A DNA stretch of 62,675 bases from Hallerella porci. Lineage in GTDB: Bacteria; Fibrobacterota; Fibrobacteria; Fibrobacterales; Fibrobacteraceae. Shown here one piece after another: positions 45,998 through 55,246 of this stretch; position 1 is the stretch's first letter, and every line of letters starts with the position of its first letter. Below the pieces are notes generated by a model. It made no database searches, had not been told where the DNA came from, and saw only the letters and a program-made list of their open reading frames with translations. Position numbers and translations under genes: made by a program. The stretch is from NCBI RefSeq assembly GCF_003148885.1, contig NZ_QGHD01000012.1, positions 1 through 62,675 of the forward strand, given 5' to 3'.

Positions 45998-47239
45998 TGA
46001 ACAAATGGTTGAAATCATCCAAATGATAACGCCCCACGCCCAAAAAATTCCTTGTTTATAACCAGCCAAGAAAAACCAAAAGCCGACGAAATAAATGAAG
46101 AAAACATAAAACATTACGAGCCGCGGCGTCTTTCTTCTTTTGACGCGATCAAATAAAATTGACATTCCGAGCCCGACTAAAAACGGCACCAAAAAACATC
46201 CGGGAAGTCCAAAGTCCTTGTAAATTTCCCACAGATAACCCGTCGTATTTAAGCCCGGAATTTTTTGCACACTTTCGTTGTAAATTCCATCCCAACCGAA
46301 ACTCGTTTTTAAAGCGCCCGGCGCACGGAAATATTCAAACATTCCCGAGAAAAAATCAATGCCGTATGTAAACGGATGAATTTCTCGATCCGTCGGAGAA
46401 TTGATTGCGTAATCTAAATTCCAATAATTGTTGGCGACATATTTATAAGGCATCGTCATCGCCGCTTCCATCGTCATCGACTTCACCGAAGATTCGCCAT
46501 ATTGCGAACGCGCGGACGCCACAAAAATGAATCCGACAATTCCTGCAATCAAAAGCGCTGTGATAAGTAAAACCGAAATGCGTTTGCACAAAAAATTGAA
46601 AAGAATTACCGCAAAGCCCAAGCACATAAATAAAGTCGTCCGGCTAGGATAAGCGCACACACTCAACACCGAAATAAAAAGAGTTATCGGCAAAGAAATT
46701 CGGCGAATCCAACGCACCGGATTTAACGACTTAAAGGACGCCACCCCAAAAAGCATTACCACGAGCGGAGCACTTGAAAAGAATTGCGCATAAAATCCGT
46801 AATCCACTTTACGCGATGCAAAATATCCCGCATTTCCCGTAAATAAAATCAAATTTCCCGCCACTTGAATAATCCCAAAAATTCCCACAAAATACAGCGC
46901 TAAAATGAAACACGAAAGAATAAAATGCAACTTCCAATTATACGCAAAATTTTCAGTCGGCTGCGTTTTGCAAGGCGAATGATTCCATTGAAAAAGTAAA
47001 CACCCCGACGCAAAAGAAAATAAAGCGCCACCCCAAACAAACCATGTTTTTGCATGAAACGGCGTCATCGCATGATCTAATCGCAAATACGCAAAAGCGA
47101 GAGTCAAACATTGAAAGAAAATGTAAACCGTCGCCGGCGAAAAAAAGTCTAACTTTTTTTTCCACACATAAAATAACAGCCCCGCCACAATGAAAAGCAA
47201 GACTGTCGTTTCGGGATATTCGCAGACTTGTGCGAACAT
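45926..47239 (-). CDS. Wzy-type oligosaccharide repeat-unit polymerase
   Basis: 437 residues, about 11 membrane segments, and a large periplasmic loop near residues 250-340 (PSRTTLFMCLG before it and SARSQYGESSV at its start) in the pattern of O-antigen/capsule polymerases, which vary strongly in sequence. Its ATG overlaps the wzz stop as TAATG, so it is coupled to the chain-length regulator. The 3' end overlaps the flippase gene on the other strand by 72 bases. Assigned from topology plus context. Confidence 0.75.
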   Translation of the reverse strand: MFAQVCEYPETTVLLFIVAGLLFYVWKKKLDFFSPATVYIFFQCLTLAFAYLRLDHAMTPFHAKTWFVWGGALFSFASGCLLFQWNHSPCKTQPTENFAYNWKLHFILSCFILALYFVGIFGIIQVAGNLILFTGNAGYFASRKVDYGFYAQFFSSAPLVVMLFGVASFKSLNPVRWIRRISLPITLFISVLSVCAYPSRTTLFMCLGFAVILFNFLCKRISVLLITALLIAGIVGFIFVASARSQYGESSVKSMTMEAAMTMPYKYVANNYWNLDYAINSPTDREIHPFTYGIDFFSGMFEYFRAPGALKTSFGWDGIYNESVQKIPGLNTTGYLWEIYKDFGLPGCFLVPFLVGLGMSILFDRVKRRKTPRLVMFYVFFIYFVGFWFFLAGYKQGIFWAWGVIIWMISTICSLHPKALVKSEIQEENCAERNIAG

Positions 47240-48456
47240 TAGGCGTTGCGTTTCCTTCTAAAAAATCCGGTAAACGTGCTCCATTCTTTTTCCAAATTTG
47301 AGCCCGTTCCTTTCTGCGATTTCACAAGTTCAATGAAATTGCTGAGAAGAGTTGCGAATAACATGCAAACCATTACCGTGAACATGAGCGAAACACCGCG
47401 CAACGGCGAAACTTTTTTGTCATTCGGCCAAGGAGCTTCAAGCACGTGCAAGTTCGTGAGCTTTTTCGCTTCTTCAAGTTGCATCTGTTCGCTCTGCTGA
47501 CGGAGCAGCTTGTACAGAGCGGCCTGCACCTTGATTTCTTCCTGCTTACGCATATATTCCGCGCCAAGCTGCGGACTTTTCTTCAAAGTGATTAAGCCCA
47601 TCGACTGTTGCTTGCCGTTGAGAGTCTGATTGATTGCCGTATTCAGCGAGCTGTAGCGTTTGGAAAGTTCGCTGTAACGCTTGGAATCCGTTCCGCGAAG
47701 CTGGCTTTCGTAATTCATTTCCACGGCGACACTCTGACGTTCCGTCTGAAGCGAACTCAAATATTTAATCGTCGCTTCCATTTGAATTCCCGGTTCGTAG
47801 AAATTATTTTCCGTTTGGAATTTTACAAAATCATCTTTCAACGAATCCAAAGTTTTCAAGCAAAGCGCCATACGCTTATCAAAATATTCTCGGCTTTGAC
47901 GAGCTTGTTTCGTTTTAAATGCATTAAACATCGAGTCTGCTTTTTCGAGCATAAACGTCGCCATTTCCGATGCTACACGATAATCTTCATCTTCAATCGC
48001 AACCTCTAACATATTTTCGTCCGTCAAAGACAGCTTAAAATTTTTGCGGAATAATTTTAACAAGTCCGCGCGGAAATTTCCTTTAAACTCATAACGCTTC
48101 GCCAAATCAAAATGATCGATGACCATATCTTGCAATTCTTTGGAATCGAAAATCGTCCAAATCGCATCCGCATCCGCCGAGCCCGAAGTAAATCCGAGAA
48201 GCGACGCATACGAAGAAAATTCTCCACCGAGCATTCCCGAAAGCGCACTCATTCCCGACGATTCCGCAGGCGGAGTCACCACAGCCTTGGCCGCATAAGT
48301 CGGCTTAATCACCCACATCACCAAAACGAAAACAATTAAAGTCGGAATAAAAACCATCGCACAACACAATTTGAAATGCTTCAAATCGTTATTGAGAATC
48401 CGCAAAAAAGTTTCAACTAAGCCAGGAGCTTCTGGAATATTATTTGTAGTTGACAT
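47239..48456 (-). CDS. Wzz/GNVR-type chain-length regulator
   Basis: Polysaccharide co-polymerase that sets chain length. 405 residues: a membrane helix (about 30-52), a periplasmic domain with a long coiled coil (about 150-330), and a C-terminal helix (MFTVMVCMLFATLLSNF) preceded by a Pro-containing APWPNDKKVSPLRG block typical of the family. No tyrosine-kinase domain is attached. ATG 48456 overlaps the end of the upstream export gene by 17 bases; Shine-Dalgarno not obvious. Confidence 0.88.
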   Translation of the reverse strand: MSTTNNIPEAPGLVETFLRILNNDLKHFKLCCAMVFIPTLIVFVLVMWVIKPTYAAKAVVTPPAESSGMSALSGMLGGEFSSYASLLGFTSGSADADAIWTIFDSKELQDMVIDHFDLAKRYEFKGNFRADLLKLFRKNFKLSLTDENMLEVAIEDEDYRVASEMATFMLEKADSMFNAFKTKQARQSREYFDKRMALCLKTLDSLKDDFVKFQTENNFYEPGIQMEATIKYLSSLQTERQSVAVEMNYESQLRGTDSKRYSELSKRYSSLNTAINQTLNGKQQSMGLITLKKSPQLGAEYMRKQEEIKVQAALYKLLRQQSEQMQLEEAKKLTNLHVLEAPWPNDKKVSPLRGVSLMFTVMVCMLFATLLSNFIELVKSQKGTGSNLEKEWSTFTGFFRRKRNA

Positions 48457-49624
48457 AGATGATAAACGCCGACGAAACAACGGTTAAAAGAGATGCGACG
48501 AACAAAGTAAAATCTTTGAATCGTTCATAAGTGCTCTTCGGAATTTCAATGTAATCTCCCGGAAGAATCGGATCCCGAGTGGCATTCACATAAATCGTTT
48601 CTCGGTCGCCGCGAATCACTTTCACTTGGTCAAAGGAACCTGTTGTCGTTAGCACACCAGCTGCCGAAATATAATCGAGCGCATGCCATGACGGATCATA
48701 TTGCTGTCTTCCAACTCCCGCGACTGCCCCGCCGACATAAACGAGCAAAGGCTTCATCGTATATTCAATTTCTGCACCTAAAGGCGGCACCACTTTATCC
48801 GCAAGACTAACCGGAATCGACTCCGAAGAATTATCCTTTTTCCGAATCGTAACTGATTGATAGCCTAAATTAGGAATCCGATTTCCGCCAGCTCTTTCGA
48901 AATAATCCGAAACCGTTTTTCCTTCGACATACGAAACCGCCGAGCGATAATTCGGCAAAATAATCGTAATCGCATTGTTCATATCGGCGAACGGCACAAA
49001 AATCTGATCGCCCGGTTCCATAATAATGTCACTTGCAAAATCGCCTTCATTATAAATCTTAAAGCAATTCACATGAATCGTATCATTTCCACGAATTATG
49101 CGCACATCATCATCGCGACCTTGCGGTAAAATATCTCCCACTAATTTCAAAAGCCGAGTCAAACGAGTCTGCGGTTCAACAAAAACCTGCCCCACATGCG
49201 GCACCGCTCCCATCACATTTACAATCATCTTTTTCATTTGCGCGAGCTGCACAAAACAATACTTCGGATCGTAACGCTTTGCAACCGCTTTTAAAATTTC
49301 TTCGCGCGCTTGCGCAATCGTTTTTCCTGCGACATTGACAATTCCGCATTCTTCAATAATAATGCTTCCATCCGGATAAACCTTCGCCGAAAGGTATGAA
49401 TTTTCAAGCATAATATCCAGATAATCGCCCGGTCCCAAAAGATAATTCGAATCGACAACGCCTTCGCTATAACTCGGCTGCATTGTCACAGAATTCCGCT
49501 GAAACGCAGGATTCGTCGTCTGTAATCCCGTCATCGCCGGATAGGCGCCGCCCATTTCTTCCGAAGCCAAAATCGTCGGCACGCAGAGAAAAAGACTCAG
49601 CATCAAAATTTTCAAAAAATGCAT
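48440..49624 (-). CDS. Polysaccharide export protein (Wza/OPX-like)
   Basis: Periplasmic or outer-membrane exporter of the Poly_export/SLBB family. After an N-terminal signal segment (MHFLKILMLSLFLCVPTILA), a Poly_export domain begins NYLLGPGDYLDIML and is followed by SLBB-like blocks (VNVMGAVPHVGQVFVEP, LVYVGGAVAGVGRQQYDP and the second EPGDQIFVPF/ILPGDYIEIP pair). 394 residues, ending in a hydrophobic helix. No standard lipobox, so lipidation is uncertain. First gene of the wza-wzz-wzy unit. Confidence 0.85.
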   Translation of the reverse strand: MHFLKILMLSLFLCVPTILASEEMGGAYPAMTGLQTTNPAFQRNSVTMQPSYSEGVVDSNYLLGPGDYLDIMLENSYLSAKVYPDGSIIIEECGIVNVAGKTIAQAREEILKAVAKRYDPKYCFVQLAQMKKMIVNVMGAVPHVGQVFVEPQTRLTRLLKLVGDILPQGRDDDVRIIRGNDTIHVNCFKIYNEGDFASDIIMEPGDQIFVPFADMNNAITIILPNYRSAVSYVEGKTVSDYFERAGGNRIPNLGYQSVTIRKKDNSSESIPVSLADKVVPPLGAEIEYTMKPLLVYVGGAVAGVGRQQYDPSWHALDYISAAGVLTTTGSFDQVKVIRGDRETIYVNATRDPILPGDYIEIPKSTYERFKDFTLFVASLLTVVSSAFIIYVNYK

Positions 49625-49664
49625 AATTTATCCAAACAAAAATCTGCTAGTTGGTATAAAATAG

Positions 49665-49695
49665 AAAAAACCCAGCTGGGAAAGCTGGGCTTTTT
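49665..49695 (-). terminator. Rho-independent terminator of the ribosomal protein operon
   Basis: Minus-strand stem AGCCCAGCT / AGCTGGGTT-like with flanking A and T runs (CCCAGCT at 49671-49677 pairs with AGCTGGG at 49683-49689), 17 bases past the rplQ stop. It closes the S10-spc-alpha supercluster. Confidence 0.88.
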
Positions 49696-49711
49696 CTAGA
49701 ATCTTAGCAGA

Positions 49712-50191
49712 TTACTTTTCCGCTTCCTTAGAAGCACCCTTGACCATGTCAACAGGCTTCGTATCAGCAGCCGGAGCTTCTGCCTTCGGAGCTTCCTTAG
49801 CCTTGATTTCGTCTTCAACGAGAGAGATCAAAGCCATTTCAGCTGCGTCGCCAGGACGGTTCGGGCCGAGTTTCAGCACGCGGGTGTAACCACCGTTGCG
49901 GCTCTTGTAACGCGGACCAATCACGTCGAAAAGTCCCTGCAAAACCTTCGGATCACGAACGATTCGTGCAGCTTCGCGGCGAGCAGAAAGGTCACCCTTC
50001 TTCGCATAAGTCACCAAGCGATCCACAACGCTACGAACAAGGCGAGCCTTGAGGAGAGTCGTACGCACAGAGCGGTTGATCTGTTCCTCTTCCAGGCCTT
50101 TTCCGAGGATGGAAGTCGCGAGGCTACGGAGAATGGCACGCTTATGCTGCGCATTCGCACCGAGTTTTTTGTTTTTTACACCGTGTCTCAT
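49712..50191 (-). CDS. rplQ: Ribosomal protein L17
   Basis: Large-subunit protein. MRHGVKNKKLGANAQHKRAI, the conserved RDPKVLQGLFDVIGPRY block and GGYTRVLKLGPNRPGDAA are typical. At 159 residues it carries a C-terminal Ala/Lys/Glu/Pro-rich tail of about 35 residues beyond the usual end, resembling tails on L17 in some other phyla. Last gene of the alpha operon, five bases after rpoA. Confidence 0.97.
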   Translation of the reverse strand: MRHGVKNKKLGANAQHKRAILRSLATSILGKGLEEEQINRSVRTTLLKARLVRSVVDRLVTYAKKGDLSARREAARIVRDPKVLQGLFDVIGPRYKSRNGGYTRVLKLGPNRPGDAAEMALISLVEDEIKAKEAPKAEAPAADTKPVDMVKGASKEAEK

Positions 50192-50196
50192 TTTTC

Positions 50197-51171
50197 TTAA
50201 TCCTTCAAGTATTCATCGACGTTCATGCCAAAAGTAAGGCCCATCGACGTCAATACCTCGTTAAGTTCAACCAAGGACTTCCGACCGAAGTTCTTGTATT
50301 TCAGCATATCCGCTTCCTTGTTGCGAACAAGTTCTGCAATCGTATGAATATTCGCCATACGGAGGCAGTTGCTGGAACGAACGGAAAGTTCGAGTTCGTC
50401 CACACGCATACGGAGACGGGAGGCAATACGCTGACGTTCTTCGTCTTGCACCATTTCTTCCGGAGATTCGAGATCTCCTTCGAAGTTGATGAAAGCTTCC
50501 AAATGATCCACCAAAAGCTTTGCCGAATAAGCAAGAGCATCTTCAGGATCAATAGAACCATCAGTCGTAATTTCCAATTCTAGACGGTTGTAGTCCGTTT
50601 TTTGACCCACACGAGTATCGCTCACGTGCATCGCAACTTTCAACACCGGGTTGAAGTTTGCGTCCATGGCAATTTCACCGATCGGGGCATTCGGATCCTT
50701 CAATTCGTCCGCAACCACATAACCGCGTCCGGAAGATACCTTGAGCTCCATGCTCAAAGAAGCATCTCCACCAAGCGTTGCGATATGAACGTCCGGGGTA
50801 AGGATCACCACGTTGGGATTCTCCTCGATGTTCGCAGCAGTGATTTCACCATTGCCAGACATATCCAAGCGGAGCGTTTCGTCGTGGTCGGAGAGCAACT
50901 TTACACGGATGCTCTTCAAGTTCAGGATGATATCGGTGACATCTTCCTTCACTCCCGGAATCGAAGAGAATTCCTTTTCGACTCCAGCGATTTTTACAGA
51001 GACGATCGCAGCACCTTGCAGCGAGGAAAGCAGCGTACGGCGCAGAGCATTACCGATAGTAATACCCCATCCGCGTTCCAGGGCTTCTACGACAAACTTT
51101 GCGTAGCGTCCATCTTCGCCGGTTTCCACTTTCTGGAAACTGCGCGGCATTTGGAGAGATTTCCACATCAT
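50197..51171 (-). CDS. rpoA: RNA polymerase alpha subunit
   Basis: Assembles the core RNA polymerase. 324 residues: the N-terminal dimerisation domain (FVVEALERGWGITIGNALRRTLLSSLQGAA) and the C-terminal UP-element/activator-binding domain (NIHTIAELVRNKEADMLKYK, NFGRKSLVELNEVL). Follows rpsK directly; the usual rpsD between them is absent. ATGATG at the start allows either of two initiation codons. Confidence 0.98.
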   Translation of the reverse strand: MMWKSLQMPRSFQKVETGEDGRYAKFVVEALERGWGITIGNALRRTLLSSLQGAAIVSVKIAGVEKEFSSIPGVKEDVTDIILNLKSIRVKLLSDHDETLRLDMSGNGEITAANIEENPNVVILTPDVHIATLGGDASLSMELKVSSGRGYVVADELKDPNAPIGEIAMDANFNPVLKVAMHVSDTRVGQKTDYNRLELEITTDGSIDPEDALAYSAKLLVDHLEAFINFEGDLESPEEMVQDEERQRIASRLRMRVDELELSVRSSNCLRMANIHTIAELVRNKEADMLKYKNFGRKSLVELNEVLTSMGLTFGMNVDEYLKD

Positions 51172-51192
51172 TGGCGTTTTCCCCTGTTGAGA

Positions 51193-51630
51193 TTAAACTC
51201 TTCTCTTCTTCTTAGGACGGCATCCGTTGTGCGGAACACCAGTCACATCGCGAATCGTCAGCACTTCGATGCCAGCGTTCTTGATAGCGCGAACAGCGGA
51301 TTCACGTCCACCACCAGCGCCCTTCACGCGCACATCGACCTTGCGAATGCCGAGATCGTAAGCCTTGCGGGCTGCGGCTTCGGCGGCAAGCTGAGCTGCG
51401 AACGGAGTGCTCTTGCGAGAGCCCTTAAAACCGGAGTTTCCTGGAGAGCCCCAAGCAACAACGTTACCATGAGCATCAGTGAACGACACGATTGTATTGT
51501 TGAAAGATGCGTTTACGCAGGCAATGCCCTGCACATCAACACGCTTCTTACCTTTCTTGACCTTTTCCTCAGCGGGAGCAGCAGCTTCTGCAGCGGCCGG
51601 GACGGTTTCTTTAACTTCTTCGTCTGCCAC
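51193..51630 (-). CDS. rpsK: Ribosomal protein S11
   Basis: Small-subunit platform protein. The core contains [39 protein letters not shown] and [18 protein letters not shown]. About 25 extra N-terminal residues (Ala/Glu/Lys-rich, [17 protein letters not shown]) make it 145 residues long. Twelve bases after rpsM. Confidence 0.97.
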   Translation of the reverse strand: MADEEVKETVPAAAEAAAPAEEKVKKGKKRVDVQGIACVNASFNNTIVSFTDAHGNVVAWGSPGNSGFKGSRKSTPFAAQLAAEAAARKAYDLGIRKVDVRVKGAGGGRESAVRAIKNAGIEVLTIRDVTGVPHNGCRPKKKRRV

Positions 51631-51641
51631 GGATCGTCTCC

Positions 51642-52010
51642 TTACTTCTTCTTGTTAGCAACGGTCTTCTTCGGACCCTTGCGAGTGCGAGCGTTCGTAC
51701 GGGTGCGTTGACCACGAACCGGCAACTTTTTCAAGTGGCGGGAACCGCGATAGCATCCGATATCTTGAAGACGCTTGATGTTCAAGGTTGTTTCTGCACG
51801 AAGTTGACCTTCCACAGAATATTCGTCTTCAAGAACGTGACGAATTTTACCTTGTTCTTCTTCAGTCAAGTCATCGCACTTCTTCTTTAGATCAATGCCC
51901 AACTGAGCGCAGATCTTACGAGAGGTGAAAAGACCGACTCCGTAGATAGCCGTCAGACCGTATTCAACAGTCTTGTTTTTCGGCAAATCGACACCAGCAA
52001 TACGTGCCAT
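51642..52010 (-). CDS. rpsM: Ribosomal protein S13
   Basis: Small-subunit head protein, 122 residues. [36 protein letters not shown] and the basic tail [20 protein letters not shown] are diagnostic. Its Shine-Dalgarno AGGAG overlaps the rpmJ stop (TTAGGAG), so the two are coupled. Confidence 0.98.
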   Translation of the reverse strand: MARIAGVDLPKNKTVEYGLTAIYGVGLFTSRKICAQLGIDLKKKCDDLTEEEQGKIRHVLEDEYSVEGQLRAETTLNIKRLQDIGCYRGSRHLKKLPVRGQRTRTNARTRKGPKKTVANKKK

Positions 52011-52018
52011 AAAATCTC

Positions 52019-52135
52019 CTAACCCTGTCTCTGCTTGTGACGGGGGTTCTTAGAACAGATGACGCGAAGAATGCCCTTACGACGGACAATCTTGCAGTTT
52101 TCACATCTAGGTTTGATGGAGGCTTTGATTTTCAT
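52019..52135 (-). CDS. rpmJ: Ribosomal protein L36, zinc form
   Basis: 38 residues, beginning [14 protein letters not shown] and ending [10 protein letters not shown]. The zinc ligands of the C+ form are present: Cys11, Cys14, Cys27 and His32. Lies between infA and rpsM. The protein matches family length. Confidence 0.97.
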   Translation of the reverse strand: MKIKASIKPRCENCKIVRRKGILRVICSKNPRHKQRQG

Positions 52136-52156
52136 AGGTTCTAACCTTTTTCCCTA

Positions 52157-52375
52157 TTACTTGTAACGGTAGGTGATTCTTCCCCGCGTTAAATCGTACG
52201 GGGAAATTTCGACCAACACTTTGTCATCCGGCAAGATGCGGATAAAATGCCGGCGCATTTTTCCAGAAACATGGGCGAGAATCTCGTGACCATTTTCAAG
52301 GCCGACGCGGAAGAACGCGTTCGGAAGTGCTTCCAGCACAACGCCTTCTACTTGAATGCCTTCTTCTTTAGCCAC
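52157..52375 (-). CDS. infA: Translation initiation factor IF-1
   Basis: 72-residue OB-fold protein that binds the ribosomal A site during initiation: [40 protein letters not shown], and [12 protein letters not shown] at the end. Start is GTG at 52375, overlapping the secY stop as TAGTG. In many bacteria adk and map lie between secY and infA; here they do not. Confidence 0.97.
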   Translation of the reverse strand: MAKEEGIQVEGVVLEALPNAFFRVGLENGHEILAHVSGKMRRHFIRILPDDKVLVEISPYDLTRGRITYRYK

Positions 52376-53736
52376 TAGGACGCCATCCTGCCGCGAATGC
52401 GGCCGTGTTTGAGGAAACCTGCGTAGTTGTTAGTATGGAGGTGGGCTTCGAGTTGACGAAGTGTATCCAGCGCCACACCGACCACGATTAAGACCGAGGT
52501 TCCCCCAATATAGAAAGACATATTCAAAGCGTCTTTCAAATGGAGCGGACCAACGCTAATTACAGCCAGGAAAATGGATCCCGGAAGTGAAATGCGAGTC
52601 AAAATGTGATCAATATACTCAGCGGTCTTTTTGCCCGGACGAATTCCAGGAATAAAACCACCCGACTTCTTGAGGTTATCCGCAATGTCTGTAGGATTGT
52701 ATTGGATAGCCGTGTAGAAGTAAGTAAAAAAGATAATCAGCGCTGCGAAAATCACGCTATAAGTGATATGTCCCGGAACGAACGCACTCGCAAAAGATTG
52801 CGCCCAGCTCACATTAGGCATCCACGAAGCGATAATCGCGGGCACGAACATGATGGAAGAAGCAAAGATCACAGGAATCACGCCAGCGGTATTCACCTTA
52901 AAAGGCAAATAACTAGCCTGACCACCCATAACTTGGCGTCCAACCACCCTGCGCGGACTCTGAAGCGGAATACGACGAGTAGCTTGTTCTACGAAAACGA
53001 TGAAACCGATGATAGCAACAACGATCGCCAAGATGAAAATCTCAATAGCGAGCGGCTGAATGCCTTCGGTAAACATTTCGAATTCGCGAATGAATGCTCT
53101 CGGAAGTCCGCCTACAATACCGGCGAAGATTATCAGGGAGATTCCGTTACCAACACCCTTTGCAGTGATTCTCTCACCGAGATACATTACAAAGATAGTT
53201 CCCGTGGTGAAGGTAAGCGTAGCAAGTAACCGGAATCCGACATTCCCAAGCCCGGACTGAAAACCGTCCGTAAGCACAGAAATACCTGTACCGGTCGCGG
53301 TGGAAACTTTCAAGCTCGAAAGCCAAACGGCCACACCCCAGCCCTGAAGAGCGCCGAGGAGCACCGTGAAGTAACGCGTGTACTGATTCAGTTTTGCGCG
53401 TCCTTCTTGGCCTTCTTTTTGAAGCATTTGAATCGCAGGGATCACGGAACCCATCAACTGGATGATAATGCTTGCGCTAATGTACGGCATAATGCCCAAG
53501 GCAAAAACCGTCGCTTTCGCAAAAGCACCGCCAGTAAAGGAGTCATACAATCCGAACATATTGTTGCTGTTGCGGAAGTATTCAGCGAGTACTGTAGCGT
53601 CGACACCCGGAATGGTGATATGCGAACCGATGCGATAAACGATAAGAATCCCCAAGGTAAAGAGAATTCTTTTCCTTAGGTCTTCCATCTTGAAGGCGTT
53701 GACGAAACCGTCAATAGCTTTCTTCAGAGCTTCCAT
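52375..53736 (-). CDS. secY: Protein translocase subunit SecY
   Basis: Central channel of the Sec translocon, 10 membrane helices, 453 residues. Signature blocks: the first helix region [50 protein letters not shown] and the RRIPLQ cytoplasmic loop. Follows rplO by two bases in the spc operon. Confidence 0.98.
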   Translation of the reverse strand: MEALKKAIDGFVNAFKMEDLRKRILFTLGILIVYRIGSHITIPGVDATVLAEYFRNSNNMFGLYDSFTGGAFAKATVFALGIMPYISASIIIQLMGSVIPAIQMLQKEGQEGRAKLNQYTRYFTVLLGALQGWGVAVWLSSLKVSTATGTGISVLTDGFQSGLGNVGFRLLATLTFTTGTIFVMYLGERITAKGVGNGISLIIFAGIVGGLPRAFIREFEMFTEGIQPLAIEIFILAIVVAIIGFIVFVEQATRRIPLQSPRRVVGRQVMGGQASYLPFKVNTAGVIPVIFASSIMFVPAIIASWMPNVSWAQSFASAFVPGHITYSVIFAALIIFFTYFYTAIQYNPTDIADNLKKSGGFIPGIRPGKKTAEYIDHILTRISLPGSIFLAVISVGPLHLKDALNMSFYIGGTSVLIVVGVALDTLRQLEAHLHTNNYAGFLKHGRIRGRMAS

Positions 53737-53738
53737 TA

Positions 53739-54182
53739 TTAGACGATCTCTACTTTGCCGCCAGCAGCTTCAACAGCCGCCTTGGCCTTTTCGCTGATCG
53801 CGTTAACTTTGAGAGTAACTGCCTTAGAAATCGTGCCGTAGCCAAGAACCTTAATCGGCTGCTTGACGCTGCGAACGAGGCCCTGATCAAAAAGAACCTT
53901 AGCGTCGAATTCAACAACGCCAGACTTTTCGATAGCCTTGAGATTCACGATTTGAGTATCGCGCGGGAACTGGGTCTTAAAACCGCGCTTCGGAATGCGA
54001 CGATGCATCGGCATCTGACCGCCTTCAAAAGCTACGCGTCCGGCCTTAGCACTCTTACGAGCACCAGCACCTTTCTGACCACGACCGCCAGTCGTGCCCC
54101 AGCCGGAGCCCGGACCGCGACCAATGCGCTTACGACCTTTCGTAAGAGCACTCTTGGCAGGATTGATACTATTGAGTTCCAT
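53739..54182 (-). CDS. rplO: Ribosomal protein L15
   Basis: 147 residues. KRIGRGPGSGWGTTGGRGQKG and FEGGQMPMHRRIPKRGF are the usual RNA-binding N-terminal blocks. Lies two bases after rpmD. Confidence 0.97.
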   Translation of the reverse strand: MELNSINPAKSALTKGRKRIGRGPGSGWGTTGGRGQKGAGARKSAKAGRVAFEGGQMPMHRRIPKRGFKTQFPRDTQIVNLKAIEKSGVVEFDAKVLFDQGLVRSVKQPIKVLGYGTISKAVTLKVNAISEKAKAAVEAAGGKVEIV

Positions 54183-54184
54183 GA

Positions 54185-54364
54185 TTAAATCTCCTCGACC
54201 TTGACCATGTGACGGACAACGTTGATGATGCCCTGAATCGCCGGCGTCAATGTCAGTTCGTTAGAGGTTCCGATTCCATGAAGACCGAGAGCAGCAATGT
54301 TAGCTCTGTGCTTCGGGAGGGAGTGGATGAGTCCCTTAACTTGGGTAATTCTCACTTTTTTCAT
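54185..54364 (-). CDS. rpmD: Ribosomal protein L30
   Basis: 59 residues from ATG 54364: it begins MKKVRITQVKGLIHSLPKHR, then ANIAALGLHGIGTSNELTLT, ending RHMVKVEEI. The TQVKGLIHSLPKHR motif is typical. Located between rpsE and rplO, the standard spc position. Confidence 0.96.
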   Translation of the reverse strand: MKKVRITQVKGLIHSLPKHRANIAALGLHGIGTSNELTLTPAIQGIINVVRHMVKVEEI

Positions 54365-54372
54365 TTGAGACC

Positions 54373-54855
54373 TCAGGCGTTCTGACCGCGCAATACAGCG
54401 TAGTCATTTTTGTTCTTCTGAGTCGTGAGACCTTCGATGCAAGCTTGCACCACGGTGCTCGGATTGGAAGAACCATAGATCTTGGTAAGAATGTTGTGGA
54501 CGCCAGCGAGTTCCAAAACTGCACGAGCAGCAGCACCAGCGATAACGCCAGTACCAGGAGCAGCCGGAATCAAGCGGATGCGAGTTGCACCGTACTTGAT
54601 TTCAACATCGTGCGGAATGGTTCCGTCTTGAACGTTCACTTCGATAAGGTTGCGCTGAGCCGCTTCGGTACCCTTACGGATAGCTTCGGAAACTTCCTTA
54701 GCCTTGCCGAGGCCAACACCAATCTTGCCTTTCTTGTTGCCAACGACAACAAGAGCACTGAAGGACATGCGACGGCCGCCCTTCACAGTCTTGGCGCAGC
54801 GATTGATGTGCACAACTCTGTCTTCAAATTCAGAAACTTGAGCTTCGCGTTCCAA
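54373..54855 (-). CDS. rpsE: Ribosomal protein S5
   Basis: Small-subunit protein of decoding fidelity. The core shows VVHINRCAKTVKGGRRMSFS and ALVVVGNKKGKIGVGLGKA and GTGVIAGAAARAVLELAG. The likely start is TTG at 54855, five bases after GAGGT that overlaps the rplR stop (TAAGAGGT); a longer frame to 54936 would run 70 bases into rplR and lacks support. 160 residues. Confidence 0.93.
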   Translation of the reverse strand: MEREAQVSEFEDRVVHINRCAKTVKGGRRMSFSALVVVGNKKGKIGVGLGKAKEVSEAIRKGTEAAQRNLIEVNVQDGTIPHDVEIKYGATRIRLIPAAPGTGVIAGAAARAVLELAGVHNILTKIYGSSNPSTVVQACIEGLTTQKNKNDYAVLRGQNA

Positions 54856-54865
54856 AGTGTACCTC

Positions 54866-55237
54866 TTAGAATTGGAGTCCGCCTTCACGAGCTCCCTCAG
54901 CGAGAGCCTGAACGCGACCGTGATAAATGTAACCACCGCGATCGAAGACTACGGCAGAAATGCCCTTGGCCTTCGCAGCGTCGGCAATGAGATTTCCGAG
55001 TTTCTTGCTCTGTTCGGTCTTAGTGAGTTCACCAAACTTTGCTTGGAAATCCTTGGAAGAAGTCGAAACTTGCACCAAGGACTTGTTAGAAACATCGTCA
55101 ATGATCTGAGCGATCATATTAGAGAGCGTACGACGAACTGCGAGACGCGGACGTTCAGCGGTACCGTTGACGGTCTTGCGAACACGTGCATGACGCGCAA
55201 TTCTGGACTCAAGTCTTTTCTTTGCAATAACAGCCAT
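54866..55237 (-). CDS. rplR: Ribosomal protein L18
   Basis: Binds 5S rRNA. 123 residues: [26 protein letters not shown] and the C-terminal [26 protein letters not shown] are typical. Its stop is embedded in the Shine-Dalgarno region of rpsE. Confidence 0.97.
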   Translation of the reverse strand: MAVIAKKRLESRIARHARVRKTVNGTAERPRLAVRRTLSNMIAQIIDDVSNKSLVQVSTSSKDFQAKFGELTKTEQSKKLGNLIADAAKAKGISAVVFDRGGYIYHGRVQALAEGAREGGLQF

Positions 55238-55246
55238 AACGTTACC

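Noticed and set aside
50602-51711. Plus-strand frame opposite rpoA and rpsK
   Set aside because: Antisense shadow without start site or domain.
54373-54936. Longer S5 start at 54936
   Set aside because: It would overlap rplR by 70 bases and adds residues not found in S5.
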